Made by a program: the position numbers and the translations under genes. A DNA stretch of 64,000 bases from Legionella sp. (GTDB lineage: Bacteria; Pseudomonadota; Gammaproteobacteria; Legionellales; Legionellaceae), in the NCBI GenBank assembly GCA_031291115.1, contig JARLJQ010000040.1, positions 27,561 through 91,560 of the forward strand, written 5' to 3'. Positions within the stretch are counted from its first letter, which is position 1, and each line of letters starts with the position of its first letter. Positions 45,035-53,642 of the stretch are shown piece by piece. The notes below the pieces were generated by a model. It was not told the DNA's origin, ran no database searches, and worked only from the letters and a program-made list of their open reading frames with translations.

Positions 45035-46351
45035 ATGAATTATTGCCATACTTTATGCATGTTGTTCTATTTATGTTATTTCGGCGGTCTTTATGCAAAT
45101 TCCGTAAAACCAACCGATTCGTCGAGTATAGAACGGCAGGAGACTTCAAGCATTAGTTCAAATCCCGCGGCAGTTAATGTTGGAACCGGTTCGGGAATTA
45201 TCCAACAATATATTGAAAAGAAATTTGGAATTCAGGATAACCATGGTATTTCGGTCCAAGGCGCTTGGATGGGGGATGTTAATAGTCTATATGCAGGCGG
45301 AATACCCAATACAAAAACCAACACGTCAAATAGTGCAGGGCTTCTGGACTTAACAATTGATACGGAGCGTTTCAATGGGTGGAAAGGAGGGCTTTTTAGT
45401 GCGCAATTCTTGCAACAAAATGCACAAAATACAAATGGTCCATCAGGTGTGATACAAGGGTACAACTCGTTACCCGACGTGCCACCTTATAACCGTTCAG
45501 AGCTTTACGCGCTTTGGTATAGGCAAGCTTTGTTTGATGATTCACTCTTCATTAGGCTTGGTAAAACCATAACCACCTTGGATTTTAACAATGTGATTAA
45601 GCCCGTCCCGCTCAGCAAAGGTAATCCTAACATTCCTGCTGTCACGAGTTTGATTTATACGCCTATATTTATTAGCCCTGCAGTAGATGGTCTTATGCCA
45701 GGGTATACAAATACAGCTTACGGTCTTACCGCAACCTATACACCAACTAAATCATGGTATGCATCTTATGGTGTTTACGATGGGAACTTAGCAAGTGGAA
45801 AGCAAACAGGATTATCGGGCCCAAACTTTAATGGTAATTACTTTCAAGTGGGTGAGACGGGGCTCGCTTGGAGTTTAGGTAAAGATAAAAAACCAGGAAC
45901 TATTGGCATTGGATTGTGGCATCAAACAGGTCTTATCATACAAGAAGACTTGACCCAGTATGGTTCTACTGGGGGATATTTATTTGGGTCTCAACGACTG
46001 TGGTATAGGCATCCTGGACAGGATACAAGCGGAATTTCTGGGTTTTACCAATATGGTATTAATAATTCCAGAGTATTGCCTATGAAGCAATCGATTGGTG
46101 CTGGTGTAACTGCTTTTGGATTAGTTGCCAATAGACAAGCAGATTCGTTTGGAGCAGGGTTTTCTTTAGCTTGGTTGAATCAGCGAATAACCGATAGAAA
46201 AACGGAGTTAATGTTTCAAATTTATTATCAGGCAAAATTATTGAAATTTCTCTATCTTGAGCCCGTGCTTTCTTATATTCCTACTCCTGGACAAAGTAGC
46301 CAGCTAAATCCCGTTACAGCCGGAACCCTCAGAGCAATAGTTTTGCTGTAA
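45035..46351 (+). CDS. OprB-type carbohydrate-selective porin
   Basis: The 438-residue protein has a signal peptide (FYLCYFGGLYA), a repetitive N-terminal region and a C-terminal beta barrel with alternating hydrophobic segments (GFYQYGIN, ELMFQIYYQAKLL, LEPVLSYIPTPG), matching the OprB pattern, including YALWYRQALFDDSLFIRLGK. OprB proteins pass sugars and other small solutes through the outer membrane. It may supply substrate to the divergent periplasmic amidase; this is context only. Confidence 0.8.
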   Translation: MNYCHTLCMLFYLCYFGGLYANSVKPTDSSSIERQETSSISSNPAAVNVGTGSGIIQQYIEKKFGIQDNHGISVQGAWMGDVNSLYAGGIPNTKTNTSNSAGLLDLTIDTERFNGWKGGLFSAQFLQQNAQNTNGPSGVIQGYNSLPDVPPYNRSELYALWYRQALFDDSLFIRLGKTITTLDFNNVIKPVPLSKGNPNIPAVTSLIYTPIFISPAVDGLMPGYTNTAYGLTATYTPTKSWYASYGVYDGNLASGKQTGLSGPNFNGNYFQVGETGLAWSLGKDKKPGTIGIGLWHQTGLIIQEDLTQYGSTGGYLFGSQRLWYRHPGQDTSGISGFYQYGINNSRVLPMKQSIGAGVTAFGLVANRQADSFGAGFSLAWLNQRITDRKTELMFQIYYQAKLLKFLYLEPVLSYIPTPGQSSQLNPVTAGTLRAIVLL

Positions 46352-46639
46352 CTTTGGGGATTACCGTTAAGACCCCCCGTTTTCGTTACCTATTTAAGTT
46401 CTTAAAAGTTCTTAAATGATTTAATAACTTTGTGGCGATATATTGAGGTGTAGATCTAAAAAGTTGAATATGGAACCTGTCAATTTGAAGATGAAGTCTT
46501 TGCTGATTGGGTAAAACATTTAGATGGGTAATTACTAACTTATAATTTAGATCATTTTAATAAGATCGGAACCGTTCAGATTTATCTTTTGTTATGAGAA
46601 ATAAAAATATATTTATGTAATAATAAATTTATTATCTAA

Positions 46640-47905
46640 TTGAGATCATGCATCGTGCCCTTACAGAATCTTTGGCAAAACGAGCCTCTTAAAACAGAAC
46701 AAGAGATTGCAGATTTAGTTCAGATTATATCAGGTACTCTGCATGTTCTTGCCAAAAAAGGAGATTTTTTACCTAAGAGAGCGGCTATATTTCATCTAAC
46801 AAGCCTTCCTCACATATCCATCCATTCATATTTAGAACGATATGTTAAATATCTTATGCTTGACGAAGCAGAGCTGATTGCATCATTCATTATTCTAGAT
46901 AGATACATTACAAAGTTTCCACAACAATCAGTATCGTATACAAATATTCATCAATTACTGGCCGCAATTATTCAAGTTGTACACAAAATTTCCGTAGATA
47001 AGCCATATAAAAGCTCTTACTATGCTCAACTTGCTGGAGTAAGCACTAAACAAATGGTTGATTTAGAACGGAATTTACTTTTTGATCTTGACTTTGATTT
47101 ATTTATCACACCCAAAACTTACTTAAAGTATAAACAAGCATTAATTGATGAGGCAAGAAAGAGGGATGCTCTGGAATGCAGAATTAAGCCTTATGCATTG
47201 AGTATGAGCCAATCAGATTTAGAAATGCTCCGACTACTAAATGAAAGTGAGGAGTATGACGAGTATGAGGAATATGAAAGGAATAAAGAAATTGCAGAGA
47301 ATTATTACCTCACACAAGATACATTATATTATGCGCAACTTGATGCTGCTCACGAGGAAGATATAATGCTTACTGATTTTTTTGATAAAAATCCTAAATA
47401 CGATATTTCTTTTGAACAAGAAGATTACGAGAATTATCTAAGGGAATATTATGAGCTGGCTGAAAGAGAATTTGAGAAAACTTGTGCTCTCGATCTAGAA
47501 CTTTATAGACAGGCTGAAAAAGCTTCCGAGGAAGCTCGTGCTCGTGCTGAAGAGGAAGAGTTACTTTTAGAAAAGCAGCAAGCACAAGATAATACATCCG
47601 ACGAAGATTTATCTTTACAGCAACAAGAACAAGATCTTCTATTAGAAGCTGAGACAGATAAATTCGCGACTAGTACGAAGCGCTTTACAAGGTATAATCT
47701 TTTTGCAAACGAGAAAAATATTAAACCTAGAAAAGATAAACATACTATACATGATAAACGTAATAAGCTTTTGGAAGAAAATGCTCCAAGGAAAAATTCA
47801 AGAACTATAGAGCTATTCAATTTAGTGAAATTTGAAATGGCTCAATATGATGAATTGGACGAGGATTTATACTCCCCATCAACAAGTAAGGACACCACGA
47901 AGTAG
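46640..47905 (+). CDS. PHO80-like cyclin-domain protein, candidate effector
   Basis: Residues about 50-165 match the PHO80/Pcl cyclin fold: LPHISIHSYLERYVKYL, ASFIILDRYITK, SVSYTNIHQLLAAIIQVVHK, YYAQLAGVSTKQMVDLERNLLFDLDFDLF. Cyclins activate eukaryotic kinases and are not normal bacterial proteins. The C-terminal half (200-421) is highly charged and Glu-rich, with repeated EEYDEYEEYE, coiled coil around 285-330 and a polar tail, a composition seen in Dot/Icm secretion signals. Start codon is uncertain: TTG 46640 or GTG 46655, neither with a good ribosome site. The cyclin call is from conserved motif order; translocation is inferred. Confidence 0.72.
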   Translation: MRSCIVPLQNLWQNEPLKTEQEIADLVQIISGTLHVLAKKGDFLPKRAAIFHLTSLPHISIHSYLERYVKYLMLDEAELIASFIILDRYITKFPQQSVSYTNIHQLLAAIIQVVHKISVDKPYKSSYYAQLAGVSTKQMVDLERNLLFDLDFDLFITPKTYLKYKQALIDEARKRDALECRIKPYALSMSQSDLEMLRLLNESEEYDEYEEYERNKEIAENYYLTQDTLYYAQLDAAHEEDIMLTDFFDKNPKYDISFEQEDYENYLREYYELAEREFEKTCALDLELYRQAEKASEEARARAEEEELLLEKQQAQDNTSDEDLSLQQQEQDLLLEAETDKFATSTKRFTRYNLFANEKNIKPRKDKHTIHDKRNKLLEENAPRKNSRTIELFNLVKFEMAQYDELDEDLYSPSTSKDTTK

Positions 47906-47992
47906 TATACTATGTGGAAAATCATGAGAACTCGTTTTTGAACCTATGCCACCCGAAGCTTCGGCCTTGAAAATAAGATGTGGAATAAAACC

Positions 47993-50218
47993 TTATTTCT
48001 CAAATTTTTGTAAAATAACTTCTAACTCATCTGTAGTTATAGGCTTACTAAAATAAAATCCTTGTGCCTTTTCGCAGTGGTTGATTCGTAAAAACTCTAA
48101 TTGTTTCTGAGTTTCTACCCCTTCAGCCACTATTTCCAAATTTAAATTTTTTGCTAACGAAATAATAGACTGAATAATGACTTCATCAATAGTATTTAAA
48201 TTAATGTTTTTAATAAAAGAGCGGTCTAATTTTAATTGGTCCAGAGGGATTTTTCGTAAAAAATTAATACTTGAAGTACCCGTACCAAAGTCATCTAATG
48301 TAATGTGAATACCCATCGCATACAATTCAGGTAAAGAGCTGAGAGCCAATTCAATGGCATTAAGGATTACATTCTCGGTTATCTCAAGTTCAAGCCAATT
48401 TGGACTTAATCCCGTACTGTCTAATATTCCTTTAATTTTCTGTATAAAATCAAATTGCTTAATCTGTTTTAAACTGATATTAACAGCCATACGTATGGGT
48501 GAAAATCCCGCATCCTGCCATTTTTTATTTTGTTCACACGCAGTTTTTAATACCCATTCTCCAATAGGAACAATCAGTCCTGTCTCTTCAGCTGCGGGAA
48601 TAAAATCAATGGGAAGCAAAATACCTCTTTTAGGATGATTCCATCGAATCAAAGCTTCTACGGAAGCTATTTTTTTAGTCTTGATATCAAATTGGGGTTG
48701 ATAATAGATCATGAATTCATTATTTAGCACGGCGTTATGTAACTCATTTTCTAATACAAATTTCTTCTTTATTTGTGTGCCAAGCTCTGATGTATAAAAC
48801 TGGAATTGATTGACCCCAATATTTTTTGCTTGATACATGGCTGCGTCAGCATTACGCAACAATTCGCCAATTGTTTTACCATCGCGTGGAAAAACACTAA
48901 TACCAGCGCTTGAGGTCACAGACAATGATTGACCCGCAATTTCAAAATTACTATTAAATGAATCTAATAAGTGAGTTGTCACAATACCCGCATCCAATTC
49001 AGTTTTAATGCTATCAACTATTACAATAAATTCATCACCACCAAGCCTGGCTAAAGTGTCCGTTTCTCTAAGCATAAACTCCAGTCTGTTGGCAACAATT
49101 TTAAGTAATTCATCACCCGCATCATGTCCAATACTGTCGTTTATTAATTTAAATCGGTCTAAATCAAAAAAAATAATGGCAAATAGAGTGTTTTCTCGCT
49201 TCGCTTTTTCAAGCACATAACGTAATCGGTCCATCATAAGGACTCGATTAGGCAAACCCGTTAATGAGTCATGCATCGCTTGATACTCTAATTGTTTCTC
49301 CAGGATAACGCGTTGAGTCATATCACGAAAACTCCAGACCCGTCCGGCTATTTTCTTATCGAGGGTGTAGGGCTGGGAATAGCATTCGATAATAAGGTCA
49401 GTTTTAAAGCTATATTTTTCTATTTTGACCGTATCGATCTTTTGTGACAAATCTGAAACCATGGCTAAAAAAGCATTTGAATCTTCTGCTTGTTGTGAAA
49501 TATACTCCATCACCAGCTTGCCTTGGCGGGTGTCAATAATACTCTGTGGTATGTTAAATTGCTCAAGTAATTTAAGATTACAATCAACAACATAGTTGTC
49601 GCGATCTAAAACAAGAATACCATCAGCAGAGGACTCCAGTGTACCTCGGGTAACCGAAAGCAGCTTTTGAAGTGAGCTTGTGCGTTCTTCAACTTGCAGT
49701 TCCAATATTTTCGTATAATTGCGTCTTTCTTGCAGCAGCTGCCATTTCTTGGTCAGCGAATAAGCTAATTGAAGTACTGTAATGGTATCAAACGGTTTTT
49801 TTAATATGAGTAAATTATCATGTTTACCCAACTGTTCTATAGTTTCTTCCCAGGAATAATCGGAATATGCAGTACAAATGACCACTTGTATTTCCGGATC
49901 CACGTTCCAGATGTGCTTGATTGTTTCGACTCCATCCCATCCTGGAGGCATGCGAATGTCTACAAATGCCAATGCATAGGGAGTGCCTGCTTTTAATGCT
50001 TTTTTAATGAGCGTAACACCTTCTTTGCCCTGTAAAGCCGTGTCAATTTGAAAATGTGGCAATATACTTATATTTTTTTGTGACGTATCACCAAATAATT
50101 TCTGTTCCACATCAGATTTCTTATTCTCTTCAGTAAAGGACAATATTTTGATAAAGTCTTTATGAATTGCCTTGTTGTCATCAATCACGATGATCTTAAG
50201 AGATTCCACGTTAGTCAT
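47993..50218 (-). CDS. REC-PAS-GGDEF-EAL c-di-GMP enzyme (Lpg0277-like)
   Basis: The 741-residue protein has four domains in order: receiver (IVIDDNKAIHKDF, VDIRMPPGWDG with the phosphoacceptor Asp), PAS (about 200-315), GGDEF (ARLGGDEFIVIVD) and EAL (VEALIRWNHPKRG, LDDFGTGTSS). Both catalytic motifs are intact, so it may make and degrade c-di-GMP, with phosphorylation at the receiver shifting the balance. AAGGA lies before the ATG at 50218. It is the last gene of the FIST-kinase operon, as in the L. pneumophila NosP locus. Confidence 0.92.
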   Translation of the reverse strand: MTNVESLKIIVIDDNKAIHKDFIKILSFTEENKKSDVEQKLFGDTSQKNISILPHFQIDTALQGKEGVTLIKKALKAGTPYALAFVDIRMPPGWDGVETIKHIWNVDPEIQVVICTAYSDYSWEETIEQLGKHDNLLILKKPFDTITVLQLAYSLTKKWQLLQERRNYTKILELQVEERTSSLQKLLSVTRGTLESSADGILVLDRDNYVVDCNLKLLEQFNIPQSIIDTRQGKLVMEYISQQAEDSNAFLAMVSDLSQKIDTVKIEKYSFKTDLIIECYSQPYTLDKKIAGRVWSFRDMTQRVILEKQLEYQAMHDSLTGLPNRVLMMDRLRYVLEKAKRENTLFAIIFFDLDRFKLINDSIGHDAGDELLKIVANRLEFMLRETDTLARLGGDEFIVIVDSIKTELDAGIVTTHLLDSFNSNFEIAGQSLSVTSSAGISVFPRDGKTIGELLRNADAAMYQAKNIGVNQFQFYTSELGTQIKKKFVLENELHNAVLNNEFMIYYQPQFDIKTKKIASVEALIRWNHPKRGILLPIDFIPAAEETGLIVPIGEWVLKTACEQNKKWQDAGFSPIRMAVNISLKQIKQFDFIQKIKGILDSTGLSPNWLELEITENVILNAIELALSSLPELYAMGIHITLDDFGTGTSSINFLRKIPLDQLKLDRSFIKNINLNTIDEVIIQSIISLAKNLNLEIVAEGVETQKQLEFLRINHCEKAQGFYFSKPITTDELEVILQKFEK

Positions 50219-50240
50219 GATGTATCCTTCATTTGTCTCA

Positions 50241-51668
50241 CTACTTTTTATCAATAGGTAATGTCAGTATAAATATAGCCCCTTTACAAAAGCCGTTACT
50301 TTTAACTTCAAGAGTGCCACCCAATTGCTTCGCAATAAGAGCACAATTATGTAAGCCAAATCCGTGGCCCTTTTGTTTCGTGGTAAAGCCAAAGGTAAAT
50401 ATTTTTGGTAAGTGTTCGGGCAAAATACCTATACCATTGTCCATAATACGCAGCTCGACCTCTTTAAGGTTTTTTTTCCGAGTAATACTTATATTGATTT
50501 TTCTAGGCATGTTTTCTTTTAATTCCATGACTGATTCTTTAGCATTTTTCAATAAATTAACAAATATCTGCATCAGGTTTGTTTTATTGGTCATGATTGA
50601 AGAGGTGTATCTATAGTCTTTATTTAGTGTAATTTGCTTTGTAAGCATAGAATCTGCAGTCATCACGGTTTGAATTGAGGAATCCATTACTTCGGCTAAT
50701 AATACGGGTGTACTAATTGATTTTGGACCAGTTATTTCATCTTCAGCATTTAATATGTCTTTAATTATATAATAATGCTGTTGTAAATCCTGCACTTCGG
50801 TATCTAGTATCACTTTGTTCCGTTGTATTTCTGCAAATAAAATCATTAAATAGCCTGGTATTAATTTCCCTTGTTCATCATTTTGAAAATACTCAATTAA
50901 ATTAGCTTGATGTTTTTCTAACATCTCCATTATTAATCCAATTTTTTGATAGATTGAATTACTCATCTCTTTTTTTATTATCCCAACAGATACACCCACA
51001 CTATTCAGGACATTCCCTATATTATGTATTACCGACACCGCAACCTCTGCCATCCCCTCCTGATGAGCCATATTCATTAAATTAGCATTTAAAGCAGTAA
51101 TTTTTTCTTGTGAGCTTCTATTGATTAACGCCTGAGTAATCAATGTAGAATACCTCTTAATTAAATCAGCATGCGAGTGATTAAAAAAATTACTTCGAGA
51201 ATCACAGCAGATCAACAGTGTCTCTTTTTCACTAAAACCTAATCCAATATGAATGACCGATTTCATTCGATTCCTCAAATGTTCCGATTGAGACTGCCAT
51301 TCGGGTATGGCTTGAATGTCAAACGAGATAGATAGAGCGCCTTTTAGCGCCCGATTTAAGAATGCTTGTGGCTTCAATTGAATACCATAAAAAAAATCTG
51401 AGGTTGCTTCCTCTGTTTTTAAGGTACGACTTCCATCCGCACTCATAACAATGATGTCTTCACATTCAACGATATTCCGCAACACAGAAATAACGTCTCC
51501 TAGAATATTTTTTTCATTAAATCGTTCAACCAAAATCCTTAATCCTTTTAAAAGATTTTCAGATTCTTGATTGATTTTATTAGAAATAACCCGCTCATTT
51601 TCTAATTCAATAAGTGTCTCATACAATTCTTCAGTACCAAATAGAGGATTATCCATTGTGTTATCCAA
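50241..51668 (-). CDS. nahK: Histidine kinase (NahK-like)
   Basis: The 475-residue soluble kinase has an N-terminal coiled coil, a GAF-like sensor region (about 60-190), a dimerisation helix with the phospho-His in VSVIHNIGNVLNSVGVSVG, and a HATPase domain (N box FVNLLKNAKESV, G boxes DNGIGILPEH and FTTKQKGHGFGL). There are no membrane helices, consistent with signal input from a soluble partner. Its start overlaps the FIST gene end by 8 bases; its stop is 22 bases before the GGDEF-EAL gene. The order matches the NosP-NahK system. Confidence 0.88.
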   Translation of the reverse strand: MDNTMDNPLFGTEELYETLIELENERVISNKINQESENLLKGLRILVERFNEKNILGDVISVLRNIVECEDIIVMSADGSRTLKTEEATSDFFYGIQLKPQAFLNRALKGALSISFDIQAIPEWQSQSEHLRNRMKSVIHIGLGFSEKETLLICCDSRSNFFNHSHADLIKRYSTLITQALINRSSQEKITALNANLMNMAHQEGMAEVAVSVIHNIGNVLNSVGVSVGIIKKEMSNSIYQKIGLIMEMLEKHQANLIEYFQNDEQGKLIPGYLMILFAEIQRNKVILDTEVQDLQQHYYIIKDILNAEDEITGPKSISTPVLLAEVMDSSIQTVMTADSMLTKQITLNKDYRYTSSIMTNKTNLMQIFVNLLKNAKESVMELKENMPRKINISITRKKNLKEVELRIMDNGIGILPEHLPKIFTFGFTTKQKGHGFGLHNCALIAKQLGGTLEVKSNGFCKGAIFILTLPIDKK

Positions 51669-52851
51669 AAATAATTGCAGAAATCATTAAATTACCATGA
51701 CGATTTTCTCCACCAAATAAACATCCTTGTTCTCCAAAACTGAACATGCCCATAAATGGCTCGGTAGGCAGCTCAGAATACACATTGTCGATAACATCCT
51801 TGATTTCATCCTGAATCACTAAAAAACATCCAGCGCAATAAACAATAAATGCCCCTTTAGGTTTTTGACCACCATTGAATGAATAATTTTCCTTTGCTAA
51901 ATGGATGACGCGTTTTATCCTGATTTTAAGACTCTCATGTGTTCCTTTCATGAATACCACTCGTTCATTCACCTGAAAACTAGAAAAAAAACTCATGGAG
52001 CCATCTGCAAAAATTTCATTGGGATGAGATAAATTATAGTAAGGTATAGTACCAATCTTACCTACCTCATGGCCCAAAGGATGAAACGTAGAGAGGGTAA
52101 GAATATTAGAATCAGTACCTAAGACATTTTTAATAAGCCCTTTTGACCATTGGTTATATAGTTCAGCCGCTGGCTTATTATCTATGGTGTTGACAATACG
52201 GCCCGTAGTTTTAGTTACAATACCCGCCTCTTCTGTTGGGATATATCCATTATGGAATGCGCATCCGATGGCTTGTGACGCATAAATGACAGCAATGGCT
52301 ATGCCATTTTGATAAATCTCCTCACCACAAAATTGTTCCCATAACCCTGATATCGTATTATCTGCGGAGCTGCCACCAAAAATCGGCACATTGACACCCA
52401 CTACACTCATAATGCCATTAATTAAGTCTTCTTCATGACCTGGTGCACCGGTAAGTAGTACCATCGTTGGCAACTCGCCAGGTCGTCCCGCATTGTTTAA
52501 TGCCTTTCGTATGACTTCCTGCCCATCATTGAATGGTTTATCACTTAATGACAACGCCGCAATCCCAAAACAACCCGTATCATCCTTGATGCCAAATAAT
52601 CCTAGTGCGCGCTTGTTCTCGCTACAATATCCTCTTTCTGTAAATAAGCCGATGCAACTGGTGCCTCCGATCAGTTTAGTATCAACCAGAAGCGCATTCA
52701 GCTCATGCATGATTATTTTGTTGTTATAAGTAACTGTTGAAAGAACAAATAAGAATGAAGGGATACCTATCTTTTCTGACAGTTGAGTGTAAGCCTCTCG
52801 TACCGCTTCGGCTTCATTCGCTTTTGTTGAGCAACCAGTTGCTATGTCCAT
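51661..52851 (-). CDS. nosP: FIST-domain protein, NosP-like nitric-oxide sensor
   Basis: The protein has FIST_N (about 20-220) and FIST_C (about 225-375) domains: VLLTGAPGHEEDLINGIM, VPIFGGSSADNTISG, GYIPTEEAGIVTKTTG and MGMFSFGEQGCLFGG. In Legionella, Pseudomonas and others, FIST proteins next to a soluble kinase are haem-binding NosP, which sense NO and inhibit kinase phosphorylation. Gene order and overlap with the kinase gene support that role here. Haem binding itself cannot be shown from sequence. Confidence 0.85.
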   Translation of the reverse strand: MDIATGCSTKANEAEAVREAYTQLSEKIGIPSFLFVLSTVTYNNKIIMHELNALLVDTKLIGGTSCIGLFTERGYCSENKRALGLFGIKDDTGCFGIAALSLSDKPFNDGQEVIRKALNNAGRPGELPTMVLLTGAPGHEEDLINGIMSVVGVNVPIFGGSSADNTISGLWEQFCGEEIYQNGIAIAVIYASQAIGCAFHNGYIPTEEAGIVTKTTGRIVNTIDNKPAAELYNQWSKGLIKNVLGTDSNILTLSTFHPLGHEVGKIGTIPYYNLSHPNEIFADGSMSFFSSFQVNERVVFMKGTHESLKIRIKRVIHLAKENYSFNGGQKPKGAFIVYCAGCFLVIQDEIKDVIDNVYSELPTEPFMGMFSFGEQGCLFGGENRHGNLMISAIIFG

Positions 52852-53052
52852 ATTCGATTGTTCACTCCATGCACAAACAATTCATGGTTTATCTTAAACT
52901 TAAATTGTTTTATGTTTAAGTATAGACAATCTTTTCAGTTTGTATTTTTTTAATACATTAGTAAGCAGTTACGTCTATTCTTCAGTGTTATCTTATCTTT
53001 CTATTTTCGAATCGCTATAATGTTACGTGCAATTAACGAAAAAGGTATGCTT

Positions 53053-53400
53053 ATGACACGACACTATCCAGAAAGAAATTTATGGTCAACACCTGCCCCT
53101 CAATATAATCATCAAATGTATGAAGCTGATCGACAAATAGGTAATTGGACTTTTTTTCTATCTCTGGGTTGCTTTAGTGGAGGCGCCATATGTTTATCCC
53201 TATGTGTACTTGGCTCTACCTCCCTGGCTAGTGCCGTTTTGTCTTCTCAGCTGATGCTTGGGCTAACGGGTGTAGGTTTATTCGCTACAGGTTTAGCTAG
53301 CGCAGCTGTCGGAATAGTAGCTAGCGAGGAAGCGGAGAGGGGCGCAATGTATGCTTATGAAACGCGACGATCAGACTCCTTCTTTAGGGCTGGCAGATGA
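53053..53400 (+). CDS. Small two-helix membrane protein of unknown function
   Basis: The 115-residue protein has a polar N-terminal 40 residues, two close hydrophobic helices (FFLSLGCFSGGAICLSLCVL; ASAVLSSQLMLGLTGVGLFA) and a charged tail. No known family. AAAAGG lies 7 bases before ATG 53053; upstream in-frame ATGs (53047, 53020) have worse spacing. Legionella genomes contain many such small membrane proteins. Confidence 0.55.
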   Translation: MTRHYPERNLWSTPAPQYNHQMYEADRQIGNWTFFLSLGCFSGGAICLSLCVLGSTSLASAVLSSQLMLGLTGVGLFATGLASAAVGIVASEEAERGAMYAYETRRSDSFFRAGR

Positions 53401-53642
53401 CCCGTACGTATGCATTCTCCTATCCAGCTAACTCGTATGTTTATTTTCTAAACGATTAAATGTACTGTTAGTAACGATAAATTGATATCTTAGTTTGCAT
53501 ATTTGTACCTAACTAAGTAGATTATTCTTATTGATGGTTGGGTCTGAAGCTTTGGTGCCAATGAGGGGCATGGTCTACTAACTTATAAATTAGTAGACAC
53601 ATATTATTATTGATATTGAAGGGTAATAGTATGTATTAGCAA

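Noticed and set aside
46440..46520. Short frame EYGTCQFEDEVFADWVKH before the cyclin gene
   Set aside because: Only about 20 codons between stops, no start or ribosome site; possibly a gene remnant but not supportable.
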